Below, one piece after another: positions 18,133-26,542 of a stretch of DNA of 64,000 nt. Origin of the DNA: Sphingomonas sp. MA1305 (GTDB taxonomy: Bacteria > Pseudomonadota > Alphaproteobacteria > Sphingomonadales > Sphingomonadaceae); the NCBI RefSeq assembly GCF_016107325.1, contig NZ_RCVT01000008.1, positions 1 to 64,000 on the forward strand, written 5' to 3'. The notes beneath the pieces were generated by a model, which was not told the DNA's origin, ran no database searches, and was given only the letters and a program-made list of their open reading frames with translations. A program made the position numbers and the translations under genes. Each line of letters begins with the position of its first letter. The stretch's first letter is position 1.

Positions 18133-18835
18133 TGTCAATCGGCGTCCAAAAAGGACCCTCTATCGGCGTGCAAAAGGGACCCCCTTCGTCAAGCAGCGTG
18201 ACGGGTATGAGGGTCGCACCGTTTGCGCTGGTTGCGGCGTAGGGCGGGCGCAGCCCGACCGGAGGCGCAACCAGCGCAAAGCGTCCTCTTCGGGGTGCCC
18301 CGGGCGTCAGCTTCGGTGTTTGAAGCGCCAGCTGTCGTTGCCGGTTTCAACGATGTCGCAATGGTGGGTAATGCGGTCGAGCAGCGCGGTGGTCATCTTG
18401 GGGTCGCCAAAGACCGTCGGCCATTCACCAAAGGCGAGGTTCGTCGTGACGATGACGGAGGTCTGCTCATAGAGCTTGCTGACGAGGTGGAAGAGCAGCT
18501 GACCGCCCGAGCGGGCAAAAGGCAGGTAGCCGAGCTCATCGAGCACCACGAGGTCGAGCCGGGAGAGCTGGGCCGCCAGCGTGCCGGCCTTGCCGAGGCG
18601 CGTTTCCTCCTCGAGCCGGTTCACCAGGTCGACCGTGTTGAAGTAGCGCCCGCGGGCGCCGGCCCGCACCACGTTGGCGGTAATGGCGGTGGCAAGGTGC
18701 GTCTTGCCGGTGCCCGTTCCGCCGACCAGCACGACGTTGCGCCGACCGGAGAGGAACGAGCCGCTGTACAGTGAGCGCACCAGCCCTTCGTTGATGGGAG
18801 TGTCGCCGAAGACGAAGGCGTCGAGGGGTTCATCG
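18133..18835 (-). mobile_element. IS21-family remnant (istB side and one terminus)
   Basis: The terminus at 18133 holds two copies of an internal repeat of the type CGGCGT(C/G)CAAAA(A/G)GGACCC (18141 and 18162), the multiple-terminal-repeat layout of IS21 ends. It is followed inward by a 5'-truncated istB. istA and the other end are absent here; a matching end is found at 34781. Confidence 0.7.
18307..18835 (-). pseudogene. istB: IstB-like ATPase, N-terminus missing
   Basis: AAA+ helper ATPase of IS21 transposition. Walker A VGGTGTGKTHLATAI and Walker B LDLVVLDELGYLPF are intact, followed by TSVIVTTNLAFGEWPTVFGD and the C-terminus DIVETGNDSWRFKHRS. About 70 N-terminal residues are missing because IS66 DNA abuts at about 18835. 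No istA remains in the window, so it is probably non-functional. Confidence 0.75.
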
Positions 18836-19203
18836 CAGCACCGACAGCACCCGTGCCAGCGCCCCCGCATCCACGGCAACATCCACGCTCACCCGTACGC
18901 CACCCGGCAGTTCGATCTGGATGAACCCCGGTGGACATGGTGCCGGCTGCGGTGTCCGCACGACCGGTTCCGCCACCTGCACTTCGGCGAACACCGGTAA
19001 CGAAGCCACGACGCCCGCCAGCTTGCCCTCCCGCAATTGCTTGCGCCACGTGTAGATCAGGCTGCTCGACACCTCACGCCGGGCGATGACGTCGCAAACC
19101 CGCCCCCCGGCCGGAACGCTTCCGCCAGGATCTCCAGCTTCTCCGCATCCGACCATCGCCGTCGGCCCGATACACGGCCAACGACTTCCATACGACTGGT
19201 CAT
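18830..19203 (-). pseudogene. IS66-family TnpA (OrfA), frameshifted
   Basis: Two frames together give an IS66 OrfA: MEVVGRVSGRRRWSDAEKLE in one and VCDVIARREVSSSLIYTWRK in the other, ending GFIQIELPGGVRVSVDV. The shift lies in a G-rich run (GGGGGGCGGG, about 19100-19110). The 3' end abuts istB directly. The OrfB and OrfC genes of IS66 are absent. The start overlaps the perfect palindrome at 19191-19228. Confidence 0.7.
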
Positions 19204-19228
19204 ACGAGCGCTCGTATGACCAGTCGTA
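19191..19228. repeat. Perfect 38-bp palindrome
   Basis: TACGACTGGTCATACGAG, then CG, then the exact reverse complement. It spans the beginning of the IS66 tnpA fragment and the boundary to unrelated DNA, so it may be an inverted duplication made at an insertion boundary. Confidence 0.9.
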
Positions 19229-19257
19229 GAACCCACAACTTCCCGCACCGCCCGCGC

Positions 19258-19573
19258 CCTCATCAAAGGCGAAAAGCATCCCGCCTACCGGCGCTACCGC
19301 AAGGCGGCTTGCCGAACACGCTTACTGTACAACTTCCATCGAAACACCATGAAGGCGCTCGCTGAGATGACCGCGGCGGCAGGCCTGGACCATCCCTCGC
19401 TGCTTGGCCCCCATCATCTGGTGCGGCGCGTGTCTCTAACCGAGATCCGGCTGTTCTCACAGCTTCACATCTTCCTTGAGGAAGGCGAGCTGCTCACCAA
19501 CTCCCATAACCGTGACTTCTACAGTGCCGCCTGGAATCTCGCGCGGGCGGATAGCTTCGAACTGCCCGCATGA
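19258..19573 (+). pseudogene. C-terminal fragment of a probable FMN-binding glutamate-synthase-like protein
   Basis: About 104 codons open at the 5' side. The part RLLYNFHRNTMKALAEMTAA then AGLDHPSLLGPHHLVRR resembles the C-terminus of FMN-binding glutamate synthase-family proteins; it ends LARADSFELPA. No start codon or upstream domains are present, because the IS66 fragment and palindrome abut at 19228-19258. Recognition is from memory of the family tail and is not firm. Confidence 0.4.
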
Positions 19574-19578
19574 CGATG

Positions 19579-20133
19579 CTATTCGGTTGCCGCGCCTAGC
19601 TCTTGAGCTGGGTAGTGAAGACCGTCTGCTGCTTCGATGGCCCCGGGGGTCATTGAAGCAGCGCTCACCGTCGTCTCCGACATCAGGTGGAACACGCGTC
19701 TGCCCTCCTTGATGAGGTAATCGGCTACGATCCGGCGATGGCACCGCCACCAGACGGCTTCCGCGCACATGATGGCGGTACGGCGCTCCGCTGACACCTG
19801 GAGGAGATGGGCCAGACCGGAACGGAACGGCTCTGAAAGGGCGTAATCCGCATAATTGTGGAAGCTCTGGTTGCGCCACAAGGCGTTCGCGTCCGCCGGC
19901 ATTCCCGACTTCTTCCGGAGCCCACCGAGCTCCGCGAACCGCATATGGGCCACCTGGAACTCGGCCAAGGCATCGGGAAGCGCGTCCAGATTATATTGTG
20001 GATTGGTCCGCGATTTCGGGACGCTGCGAATATCCACGACAAGCTGCACGCCGCCAGTCTGCAGCAAGGCGGCGAACTCAACGATTGAGCGGGTCGAATG
20101 GCCGATTGTGAAAACCGGGAGCATCTCAGGCAT
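19579..20133 (-). CDS. DUF488-family protein
   Basis: 184 aa. Starts MPEMLPVFTIGHSTRSIVEF and contains LVVDIRSVPKSRTNPQYN, the GHS and DVR-type motifs of DUF488, plus FAELGGLRKK and MCAEAVWWRCHRRIVADYL with the conserved CHR segment. The ATG at 20133 is preferred over an in-frame codon at 20160 because the domain starts there. The biochemical role of DUF488 is not established. The gene is close to, and codirectional with, the MarR gene. Confidence 0.85.
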   Translation of the reverse strand: MPEMLPVFTIGHSTRSIVEFAALLQTGGVQLVVDIRSVPKSRTNPQYNLDALPDALAEFQVAHMRFAELGGLRKKSGMPADANALWRNQSFHNYADYALSEPFRSGLAHLLQVSAERRTAIMCAEAVWWRCHRRIVADYLIKEGRRVFHLMSETTVSAASMTPGAIEAADGLHYPAQELGAATE

Positions 20134-20181
20134 CCGTGTGCCCCATAGAGTGCAGCACAAGGGAAGGCATCTCTCGACCTG

Positions 20182-20604
20182 TCACAGCCGGGAAACCACG
20201 TTGTCAAGCATCGGACGCAGCCGTGCTAACTCCGCACGGTGCGCATTCGCCAGTGATGACAGTAGCGCCCGCCCCGCCGCGGTGAGCCGGATCCCAACCC
20301 GCCGCCGGTCGCTCCCTGACCTCAGCCGCTCAACCATGCCGATAGCCTCGAGCCGATTAAGGAGACCGCTCGTACTGTGCGGCTGAAGCAGCATCTGGTC
20401 TGCCAACTCGCCTACCGAAAGCTGGCAATCCGGGGCTGCTCGCAGCGCAAGGAGCGCTTGGTACTGCTGCGCAGTGATGCCGGCTGCCTCGGCCGCAATT
20501 TCGCTGAAACGGAGAAAGCTGCGGAGGTTCTGGCGGAACGCAGCTAAAGTGGCATAATCGTCATCGCCGAGAAGCTCGCCGCTCGGATCGATGTCCGCTC
20601 TCAT
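20182..20604 (-). CDS. MarR-family transcriptional regulator
   Basis: 140 aa winged-helix regulator with FLRFSEIAAEAAGITAQQYQALLAL, the recognition region LSVGELADQMLLQPHSTSGL, and wing DRRRVGIRLTAAGRALL. The frame stays open upstream to 20964, giving a possible 120-residue extension without a recognised domain; I chose the ATG at 20604 because MarR domains begin about there. Ligand and targets are unknown. Confidence 0.8.
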   Translation of the reverse strand: MRADIDPSGELLGDDDYATLAAFRQNLRSFLRFSEIAAEAAGITAQQYQALLALRAAPDCQLSVGELADQMLLQPHSTSGLLNRLEAIGMVERLRSGSDRRRVGIRLTAAGRALLSSLANAHRAELARLRPMLDNVVSRL

Positions 20605-21119
20605 TTCCGGAGCCACAGACGCCGAAACGGTATCCCCTTCCTCCGGTAGAGGCAGGGTTCTGGGCGCAAGCGACACGTTGTGTTCAATGGACTCGGAGAT
20701 CGGGCTTTCGCGTAGTGCTCGCTGGCGCAACGTCGACGAGTGCACATCGTCACGTTGGGGCATCCCCACCGCCACAAGTGCGACCTCGAACGTTTGCCTG
20801 TGAAGCTCGCTGCCTCGCGTCACACTGTCCCACCCGAGTGCACCTGGATGAGTTTCGTGCCAGATCCGGCTTGCAAGTCTGTCGATCTCACCGGCCGTCG
20901 GTGGGCGATCTCTGCCGATACAAGCTGCAAGCACCGGCCATTCTGAGCCTTGCGCGTGCGCCATGCCACTTCTCCATCAATTCGGTCCGAGCCGGGCAGA
21001 CACAAATCGTATCACCCCACGGGCGTGCAAAAACCTATAGCCATGTCGTTGGTATATCGCAATGCGATACATCGGGCTTTGGCCAGGGAACACCTCAAGC
21101 AGGGAGACATTCACAACTT

Positions 21120-21743
21120 ATGGACGGAGGAACTGCGGACGAATTGGGGCCTTTGATAGAGAGGGTGCGATCATGCAGCGCATGCGCCAATTACCTCCCT
21201 CTCGGCCCGCGGCCCGTCCTGCAGCTGTCCAAGAGTGCCACCCTTCTGATCGCGAGTCAGGCGCCAGGAACCAAGGCACACGCGAGTGGCATCCCCTTCT
21301 CTGACGCGTCCGGCGACCAGCTGAGGCGCTGGATGGGCATCTCTGACGAGCAGTTCTACGACGCGGCACGGGTCGCCATCGTTCCGATGGCCTTATGCTA
21401 CCCCGGGCGAGCCAGCGGCGGCGGTGATGCGCCGCCTCGCCCTGAATGCTCGACACTTTGGCGGGAGCCGCTGCTCGCACAGCTTCCCCACCTGCAGCTC
21501 ACCCTACTCGTCGGGACCTACGCACAGGAACATGTGCTCGGTTCAGGAAGGATGGCCGACCGCGTGCGTCACTTCGATCGATACCTTCCCCGCCACTTTC
21601 CCTTGCCGCACCCGTCGTGGAGGTCGAGAGGGTGGATGACAAAGAACCCTTGGTTCGAGGAAAACGTGCTCCCGGAACTGCGCTGGCAGGTGTCCAATGC
21701 GCTAGGACCAGGCCACAGCGGGCTGCGGCCAAATGGAGCATGA
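21120..21743 (+). CDS. Uracil-DNA glycosylase-family protein
   Basis: 207 aa. Starts near LIERVRSCSACANYLPLGPRPVLQ, then LIASQAPGTKAHASGIPFSDASGDQLRRWMG, the UDG-superfamily active-site loop (here with Gln rather than Glu/Asp at the GE(A/Q)PG position, QAPG), and ends with HPSWRSRGWMTKNPWF, the usual HPS...NPWF tail. Proteins of this type remove uracil or remain uncharacterised. The ribosome site is weak. Confidence 0.75.
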   Translation: MDGGTADELGPLIERVRSCSACANYLPLGPRPVLQLSKSATLLIASQAPGTKAHASGIPFSDASGDQLRRWMGISDEQFYDAARVAIVPMALCYPGRASGGGDAPPRPECSTLWREPLLAQLPHLQLTLLVGTYAQEHVLGSGRMADRVRHFDRYLPRHFPLPHPSWRSRGWMTKNPWFEENVLPELRWQVSNALGPGHSGLRPNGA

Positions 21744-21839
21744 GGTACCAAGCTATGTTATGAGGAATGTTCAGGAACCCGGCTGCTCACCGGCTTGTTG
21801 ACGCTATCGATCACGCCTCCAAATGACCTGAAGGCACCG

Positions 21840-21861
21840 CTGATGGACACGAAGCAGAAGG
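21840..21861 (+). repeat. 22-bp direct repeat, copy 1
   Basis: CTGATGGACACGAAGCAGAA plus GG, repeated exactly at 22852-22873, where it forms the start of a truncated gene. Here the frame closes after 14 codons. Confidence 0.85.
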
Positions 21862-21889
21862 CGCTTGCGAGCGAGCCAAGGAGAGTCTC

Positions 21890-22123
21890 ATGACCATTAA
21901 GCAAGAGTCCGTGTCGCTCGAAGACGCTCAACGCGTGATCGCCGCCGGTCAGGTCAAGGCGGCCGAGATCGGGTCGCCGAGCAACGTGGCCGTGGTCGAC
22001 GCGGGCGGCAACCTCGTCTCCCACATCCGCATGGATCACGCTTGGGTGACGGACGCCGAACTCGGCATGATCGATGCGGCGTTCCCGCTCGGCGCCCGGC
22101 CGCGCGAACTTCCCATGATTTAG
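21890..22123 (+). pseudogene. GlcG/HbpS-like heme-binding protein, C-terminally truncated
   Basis: 77 aa with the GlcG/HbpS N-terminal pattern: SLEDAQRVIAAGQVKAAEIG, then NVAVVDAGGNLVSHIRMDHAWV. Family members are about 135-140 aa; the frame diverges after MIDAAFPLGARP and stops, so the second half is missing. AAGGAGAG precedes the ATG. Possibly still translated but unlikely to fold normally. Confidence 0.65.
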
Positions 22124-22180
22124 GCCCAGAACGCCTTCCGTGGAGCTCGAGGCGCTACCATCGGAACAAGGAGAGAAAAG

Positions 22181-22855
22181 ATGCACAAGGCACTGTTCGT
22201 AGGCATTGAAGCCGGGCCGACCCACCAGGAAGATGCCGCTGAATTCCTCCGGGGTGCGCTGGAGCCGGTCGAGCATGAGCAGGACACGCGGCACTGGTAC
22301 GCGCTGCGCTTTGGCCCCGCCGACTTCGCCATCTTCGATACCTTCCCCGGCAATGCCGGCCGGCTGAAGCATCTGTTCGGCACGGTCGGCCGGGCGCTGG
22401 TGGTGAAGACCTTCACCATCCTCAACGGATTGCCGGAGATCGAGCCGGCCGACATCCTCGCCCTCAAGGTGCCGGCGGCGGACGCCCTGCCGCGCTTGGC
22501 CCTGCATGTTCCGCTTGAAGCACGGGACGGTGCGGAGGAAGAGGTTGCCCGCTTCCTCCAAGGAGCCCGATCGGCCGTGGAGCGGGAGCCTGGCACCCTG
22601 TCGTGGTACGCTCTGCGTCTCGGAAAGACTCGGTTCGCCATCCTCGATACCTTCGCCGACGAGGCAGGGCGCGAGACGCATCTGTCGGGCGAAATCGGCA
22701 CGGCGCTATCGGGAAGCGCTGCTTCGCTGTTCGCCGAGCCTCCCCAGATCCACCGCGCACAAATCTTGGCGTTCAAGATTGCATCCGCTGGTGATGAGGA
22801 GAGGACGAGCAGGAACACGTCGGTCGCGCGGCCGCTTGAGAGAGGGACAGTCTGA
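22181..22855 (+). CDS. Tandem antibiotic-biosynthesis-monooxygenase (ABM)-fold protein
   Basis: 224 aa composed of two repeats of about 100 residues. Repeat 1 has EDAAEFLRGALEPVEHE, then TRHWYALRFGPADFAIFDTF; repeat 2 has EEEVARFLQGARSAVEREPG, then TLSWYALRLGKTRFAILDTF. Each resembles a YgiN/quinol-monooxygenase ABM half, which normally dimerises, so this is likely a fused dimer. AAGGAGAG precedes the ATG. Its stop overlaps the ATG of the disrupted gene that follows. Confidence 0.8.
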   Translation: MHKALFVGIEAGPTHQEDAAEFLRGALEPVEHEQDTRHWYALRFGPADFAIFDTFPGNAGRLKHLFGTVGRALVVKTFTILNGLPEIEPADILALKVPAADALPRLALHVPLEARDGAEEEVARFLQGARSAVEREPGTLSWYALRLGKTRFAILDTFADEAGRETHLSGEIGTALSGSAASLFAEPPQIHRAQILAFKIASAGDEERTSRNTSVARPLERGTV

Positions 22856-22968
22856 TGGACACGAAGCAGAAGGTGCTCGTTGGAGCGGCCGTCGCCAGCA
22901 CCGCGGCAGCCGGGGCCGCGTTCGCGTTCAAGTCCGCGGGCACGGATTCGAAGCTCACCAAGGTCGCG
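22855..22968 (+). pseudogene. 5' fragment of a gene cut by an IS3 element
   Basis: Starts MDTKQKVLVGAAVASTAAAG, an N-terminal signal/anchor-like segment, then AFAFKSAGTDSKLTKVA before the IS3 left end at 22969. The remainder is not found after the IS. The first 19 bases also occur at 21843-21861. The identity of the gene cannot be told from 38 residues. Confidence 0.6.
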
Positions 22969-23053
22969 TGTCCGCCGTCAGCACCAATGGCACAGATTTG
23001 AGGTTGTGATTTAAGGAGGATCTGGGCTTCGTCGTAGTGACGAAGGAACGAAG

Positions 23054-23557
23054 ATGAAGCCCAGATCCTCCAATGTAAAATCGCCCGCCAAGGCCCCAGC
23101 AGAGCGGGTAGTGAAGGACATCCGCCGACAGACCCGGCGCCACTTTTCGGCCGAGGACAAGATCCGCATCGTGCTGGATGGCCTGCGCGGGGAAGACAGC
23201 ATCGCCAAGCTATGCCGCAAGGAAGGCATTGCCCAGAGCCTGTATTACACCTGGTCGAAGGAGTTCATGGAAGCTGGCAAGCGCCGCCTGGCCGGCGACA
23301 CCGCCCGTGCCGCGACCACCGGAGAGGTCCAGGACCTGCGCCGCGAAGCCCGGGCCCTGAAGGAATGCGTGGCCGATCTGACACTGGAAAACCGTCTGCT
23401 CAAAAAAGCATGGTCGCGGATGGGGGCAACGACGAATGAGGTATCCCGCATCCGAGAAGCTCGAGATCATCAGAACCGTCGAGCAGTCGCACCTGTCGGC
23501 CAAGCGCACGCTGGACCAACTCGGCATCCCTCGTCGGACATTCTACCGCTGGTATGA
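23054..23557 (+). CDS. IS3-family transposase OrfA
   Basis: Helix-turn-helix protein (TRRHFSAEDKIRIVLDGLRG, SIAKLCRKEGIAQSLYYTWS) with a leucine-zipper-like C-terminal helix (LRREARALKECVADLTLENR). A slippery A6G at 23402-23408 lies where the frame overlaps orfB, so a -1 frameshift giving OrfAB is expected; the unshifted frame runs to 23557. Confidence 0.85.
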   Translation: MKPRSSNVKSPAKAPAERVVKDIRRQTRRHFSAEDKIRIVLDGLRGEDSIAKLCRKEGIAQSLYYTWSKEFMEAGKRRLAGDTARAATTGEVQDLRREARALKECVADLTLENRLLKKAWSRMGATTNEVSRIREARDHQNRRAVAPVGQAHAGPTRHPSSDILPLV

Positions 23558-24416
23558 TCGCTACCTCGAAGGCGGGCCGGAGGCGTTGGAAGATCGGCCA
23601 TCGGCGCCGAGCCGGGTGTGGAACCGCATCCCGGCGGGCATCCACGACCAGATCATCGAGCTGGCGCTGGAACAGTCTGAGCTGAGCCCCCGGGAACTGG
23701 CCGTGCGCTTCACCGATGGGCAGCGCTACTTCGTGTCGGAATCCACGGTTTACCGCCTGTTGAAGGCCCACGACCTGATCACCAGCCCGGCCTATGTCGT
23801 GATCAAGGCTGCCGATCAGTTCCACACGAAAACCACGCGGCCGAACGAGATGTGGCAGACCGACTTCACCTACTTCAAGATCATCGGGTGGGGCTGGATG
23901 TATCTGTCGACCGTGCTTGACGACTTCTCACGCTACATCATCGCCTGGAAGCTGTGCACCAACATGCGAGCCGAGGACGTCACCGACACGCTGGATTTCG
24001 CCCTGGCGGCTTCTGGTTGCGACAGCGCCACGGTGCTGCACAAACCCCGGCTACTCAGCGATAATGGCCCCAGCTACATCGCGGGTGAGCTGGCGGAATA
24101 CATCGAGGCCCGGAAGATGAGCCATGTCCGCGGCGCCCCGTGCCATCCCCAAACCCAGGGCAAGATCGAGCGCTGGCACCAGACCCTGAAAAACCGCATC
24201 TTGCTGGAAAACTACTTCCTGCCCGGTGACCTCGAAGCCCACATCGAGACCTTCGTCGAGCACTACAATCACCAGCGATACCGCGAGAGCCTGGCCAACG
24301 TGACGCCTGCCGACGCCTACTTCGGCAGGGCTCCGGCAATCATCAAACTGCGCGAAAGGATCAAGCGACAGACCATCGAACATCGGCGCTTGCAGCACCG
24401 CAAGTTCGCCGCCTAA
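23436..24416 (+). CDS. IS3-family transposase OrfB (DDE catalytic part)
   Basis: 326 aa. A helix-turn-helix region (KRTLDQLGIPRRTFYRWYDR) precedes the rve integrase core: first Asp in MWQTDFTYFKIIGWGW, second in LLSDNGPSYIAGEL, Glu in QGKIERWHQTLKNR. Intact length; it is most likely made as a fusion with OrfA by frameshifting at 23402-23408. Confidence 0.9.
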   Translation: MRYPASEKLEIIRTVEQSHLSAKRTLDQLGIPRRTFYRWYDRYLEGGPEALEDRPSAPSRVWNRIPAGIHDQIIELALEQSELSPRELAVRFTDGQRYFVSESTVYRLLKAHDLITSPAYVVIKAADQFHTKTTRPNEMWQTDFTYFKIIGWGWMYLSTVLDDFSRYIIAWKLCTNMRAEDVTDTLDFALAASGCDSATVLHKPRLLSDNGPSYIAGELAEYIEARKMSHVRGAPCHPQTQGKIERWHQTLKNRILLENYFLPGDLEAHIETFVEHYNHQRYRESLANVTPADAYFGRAPAIIKLRERIKRQTIEHRRLQHRKFAA

Positions 24417-24609
24417 CATCAACCCCCTGACGAGGTCCGCACTCCGCTAATCTACGTCGCGAGTTGTGCCGAATGTTCTGACGACGGACACTGGCGCAAA
24501 TGACAAGAGGGTAGGAATCAGGTCTCAGCGATCAACTACTTGCTTAAGCCGAACAGCGCATACGAAAAGTGGAATACGGAGTCGGGTAGTCTCAGCTCGC
24601 CGGGAGTCC

Positions 24610-25548
24610 TCAGTTTCCAGGTACATCGCCCCGATCGGAGCGGGGCGGGACGAAGCTGATGTGCCCTAGCCGCCAAGCGCGATCGGGATCGCCCGGCCAA
24701 TAATCACGGACATCGAGCGTATCGTCAGGCGGCGTCGCGCCGACGATCTGAGCGCTGATCACGCGGCCGGTTTCCCGCAGATGTATCTCGGCACCGGGGA
24801 ACCGTGCATCGAGTACGGCGTGTAGCGCTGAGGCATCCTCCGCGATATCGTCGCTGTCCAGTGCCCGCGGCGCCCCATCGACGAGTTCGGCCGATGCCGC
24901 TCGAAGCGCTCGTATGCCGTCGTTGAGAATGTCGAGCGAGATCAGCCCGGCAGCCACCGCGTCCGTCCACCAGTACCCAAGTCGGATGCCGATCACGCCG
25001 CCTATTCCCGCGATCCCGGTCATCCAGTTCGCCTTCTGGGTCATGGCATCGGTAAAGAGTGTCTTGTCGTTGAGCTGCTTTGCCAAGGGCAGTTTCAGCC
25101 ATCCGAGCACCACAGGCACGACGATCGAGTAGACCTGCGCTGCCACCATGATCCATCCCAGCCATATCTCTTTCCCAAAGATATGGACCGCGGCCACGGT
25201 CGCGTGCTCCTGCGAGACCAGGCTCATCGCGGAATCGACCAGCAACGTGCTGCCCAAGGCCGTAAGCGCCGTAGCGGCGATGACGAAAGCGAGGCTCGGT
25301 ACGCGCGCGAACCCGTTGGGAAAGCGCGCGTTAGCGGGACGACGTTCCACGCGCGCCGAGATCAGGAAGACCGCCGGCGGGATCAGGCTGAGACAATCTT
25401 CGATCCAGGCCGTCTTCATGGTCTGGCTCGAACCCATCGCCGCGCCCATGACCACGATCACGCTGATCGTCCACGCGATGGACCACCACTCAAGGCGCTC
25501 GGCACGGCGCATGGCGCCTTGCAGTTGATCGGGGATTCCTTCTCTCAC
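24610..25548 (-). CDS. Cation diffusion facilitator-like transporter
   Basis: 312 aa with five or six membrane segments and a cytoplasmic C-terminal domain (RFPGAEIHLRETGRVISAQI). Overall it is CDF-like, but the classical histidine/aspartate metal-site pairs are not all present: TM2 has IEDCLSL and TM5 has TDAMTQKANW, so the transported ion is doubtful. It begins with GTG at 25548, overlapping the lipoprotein stop (GTGA), and is therefore coupled to it. Confidence 0.75.
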   Translation of the reverse strand: MREGIPDQLQGAMRRAERLEWWSIAWTISVIVVMGAAMGSSQTMKTAWIEDCLSLIPPAVFLISARVERRPANARFPNGFARVPSLAFVIAATALTALGSTLLVDSAMSLVSQEHATVAAVHIFGKEIWLGWIMVAAQVYSIVVPVVLGWLKLPLAKQLNDKTLFTDAMTQKANWMTGIAGIGGVIGIRLGYWWTDAVAAGLISLDILNDGIRALRAASAELVDGAPRALDSDDIAEDASALHAVLDARFPGAEIHLRETGRVISAQIVGATPPDDTLDVRDYWPGDPDRAWRLGHISFVPPRSDRGDVPGN

Positions 25549-25985
25549 GGCTCTTTCCCCGCCGCCTTAGCTTCGCGCTGGACCAACATGATCCACGCAT
25601 TCTCGCCGTTCCGCGCAACGATGTGACTGGCGGTCGTACCAATTGGCGTTTCGGCCTTCGCGATTGGCGGACCGAGGGTCACTCGCGTTTTCCACGGTGT
25701 CTTCTCGTCGAAACGTCCACCCACCACGAGGTCGAGCTTGCCCGCCTCCAGGTCCAGCAGCAACGGCTCCAGCATGCCGGGTTGGAAGACCGGCTTCGCT
25801 CCCGTCGATGCCTCCACGCGTGCCAGAACCCGTCGCCAGTCTGACGCATCGGCAGCCGACCCACCCTCAACACGGCCGACCCTGATGACGTGTTCTTGAC
25901 GAATGCGATCGAGCGTACCCTCCGGGTCCTTGGGCATGTTGCCGCAGCCGGCGAGGCACAGAAGCATTAAGTGATGAGTCTTCAT
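25545..25985 (-). CDS. Periplasmic lipoprotein related to solute-binding proteins
   Basis: 146 aa. Lipoprotein signal MKTHHLMLLCLAGCG with the lipobox cysteine at residue 14. The rest resembles one lobe of a family-3 extracellular solute-binding domain: TLDRIRQEHVIRVGRVEG and LLLDLEAGKLDLVVGGRFDE. It is shorter than transport-associated proteins (about 250 aa). Translationally coupled to the CDF-like gene, so it may present a metal or small ligand to it. Confidence 0.7.
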   Translation of the reverse strand: MKTHHLMLLCLAGCGNMPKDPEGTLDRIRQEHVIRVGRVEGGSAADASDWRRVLARVEASTGAKPVFQPGMLEPLLLDLEAGKLDLVVGGRFDEKTPWKTRVTLGPPIAKAETPIGTTASHIVARNGENAWIMLVQREAKAAGKEP

Positions 25986-26042
25986 GGACAGGGCTATGGG
26001 GCCGCGTTTGGATTGCGTCCACGACATCGGCCTGTTTGGCAC

Positions 26043-26468
26043 TCAAGCCGCCTTCGGAGCGAACAGGTTCGCTATTTCGCTACGTTTCGCGAGCAAGTCG
26101 GCGAGTGTATAGCCATCGAGAACAGCCAGAAAGGCAGCCAACGCCTCGCGAAGGGCACCGGTCAGTCCACAGGCCGGGGCAATGATGCATGTGCCGCAAT
26201 CCACGAGATCGAAGCCGTCTTCGGTGTGCCGAACGACAGCGCCGACGATGATGTCCTCAGGTGCTCGCCCGAGCTTGATACCCCCGAACCTGCCGCGAGC
26301 GCTGGCGAGATAGCCGGCTTTGCCGAGGTCATGGACCACCTTCATCAGGTGGTTTTGGGAAATCCCATAGGCACGCGAGATTTCCGCGATCGAGCACAGC
26401 CGCTCGGGGCGCGCGCCGACGTAAAGAAGCACCCGCATCGCATAATCGGTGTAGCGCGTCAGCCGCAT
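26043..26468 (-). CDS. nsrR: NsrR-type Rrf2-family iron-sulfur repressor
   Basis: 141 aa. The Rrf2 winged helix starts MRLTRYTDYAMRVLLYVGAR with recognition helix GISQNHLMKVVHDLGKAGYL. Cluster cysteines are C91, C94 and C100 in DCGTCIIAPACGL, and the C-terminus AFLAVLDGYTLADLL is NsrR-like. NsrR holds an Fe-S cluster that is nitrosylated by NO, releasing repression. It is divergent from a globin/DUF1971/flavohemoglobin operon, its expected target. Confidence 0.9.
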   Translation of the reverse strand: MRLTRYTDYAMRVLLYVGARPERLCSIAEISRAYGISQNHLMKVVHDLGKAGYLASARGRFGGIKLGRAPEDIIVGAVVRHTEDGFDLVDCGTCIIAPACGLTGALREALAAFLAVLDGYTLADLLAKRSEIANLFAPKAA

Positions 26469-26506
26469 TGGGTCTCCCGGTCAAGGCCTCATTGGCCGGT
26501 GCCGCT

Positions 26507-26530
26507 TATATGTATTTCCGTTGCATGTTT
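26507..26530. promoter_or_regulatory. Candidate NsrR site 1
   Basis: TATATGTATTTCCGTTGCAT plus GTTT is an imperfect inverted repeat of AANATGCAT-type half-sites in the divergent nsrR/globin promoter. Confidence 0.45.
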
Positions 26531-26542
26531 CAAAGCTGCTGA

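Larger units (their letters stand above)
22969..24490 (+). mobile_element. IS3-family insertion sequence, 1522 bp
   Basis: Terminal inverted repeats TGTCCGCCGTCAGCACCA at 22969 and TGTCCGTCGTCAGAACAT (reverse strand, ending 24490) flank overlapping orfA and orfB. No 3-4 bp target duplication is seen (GCG left, CTG right), suggesting recombination after insertion. Confidence 0.85.
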
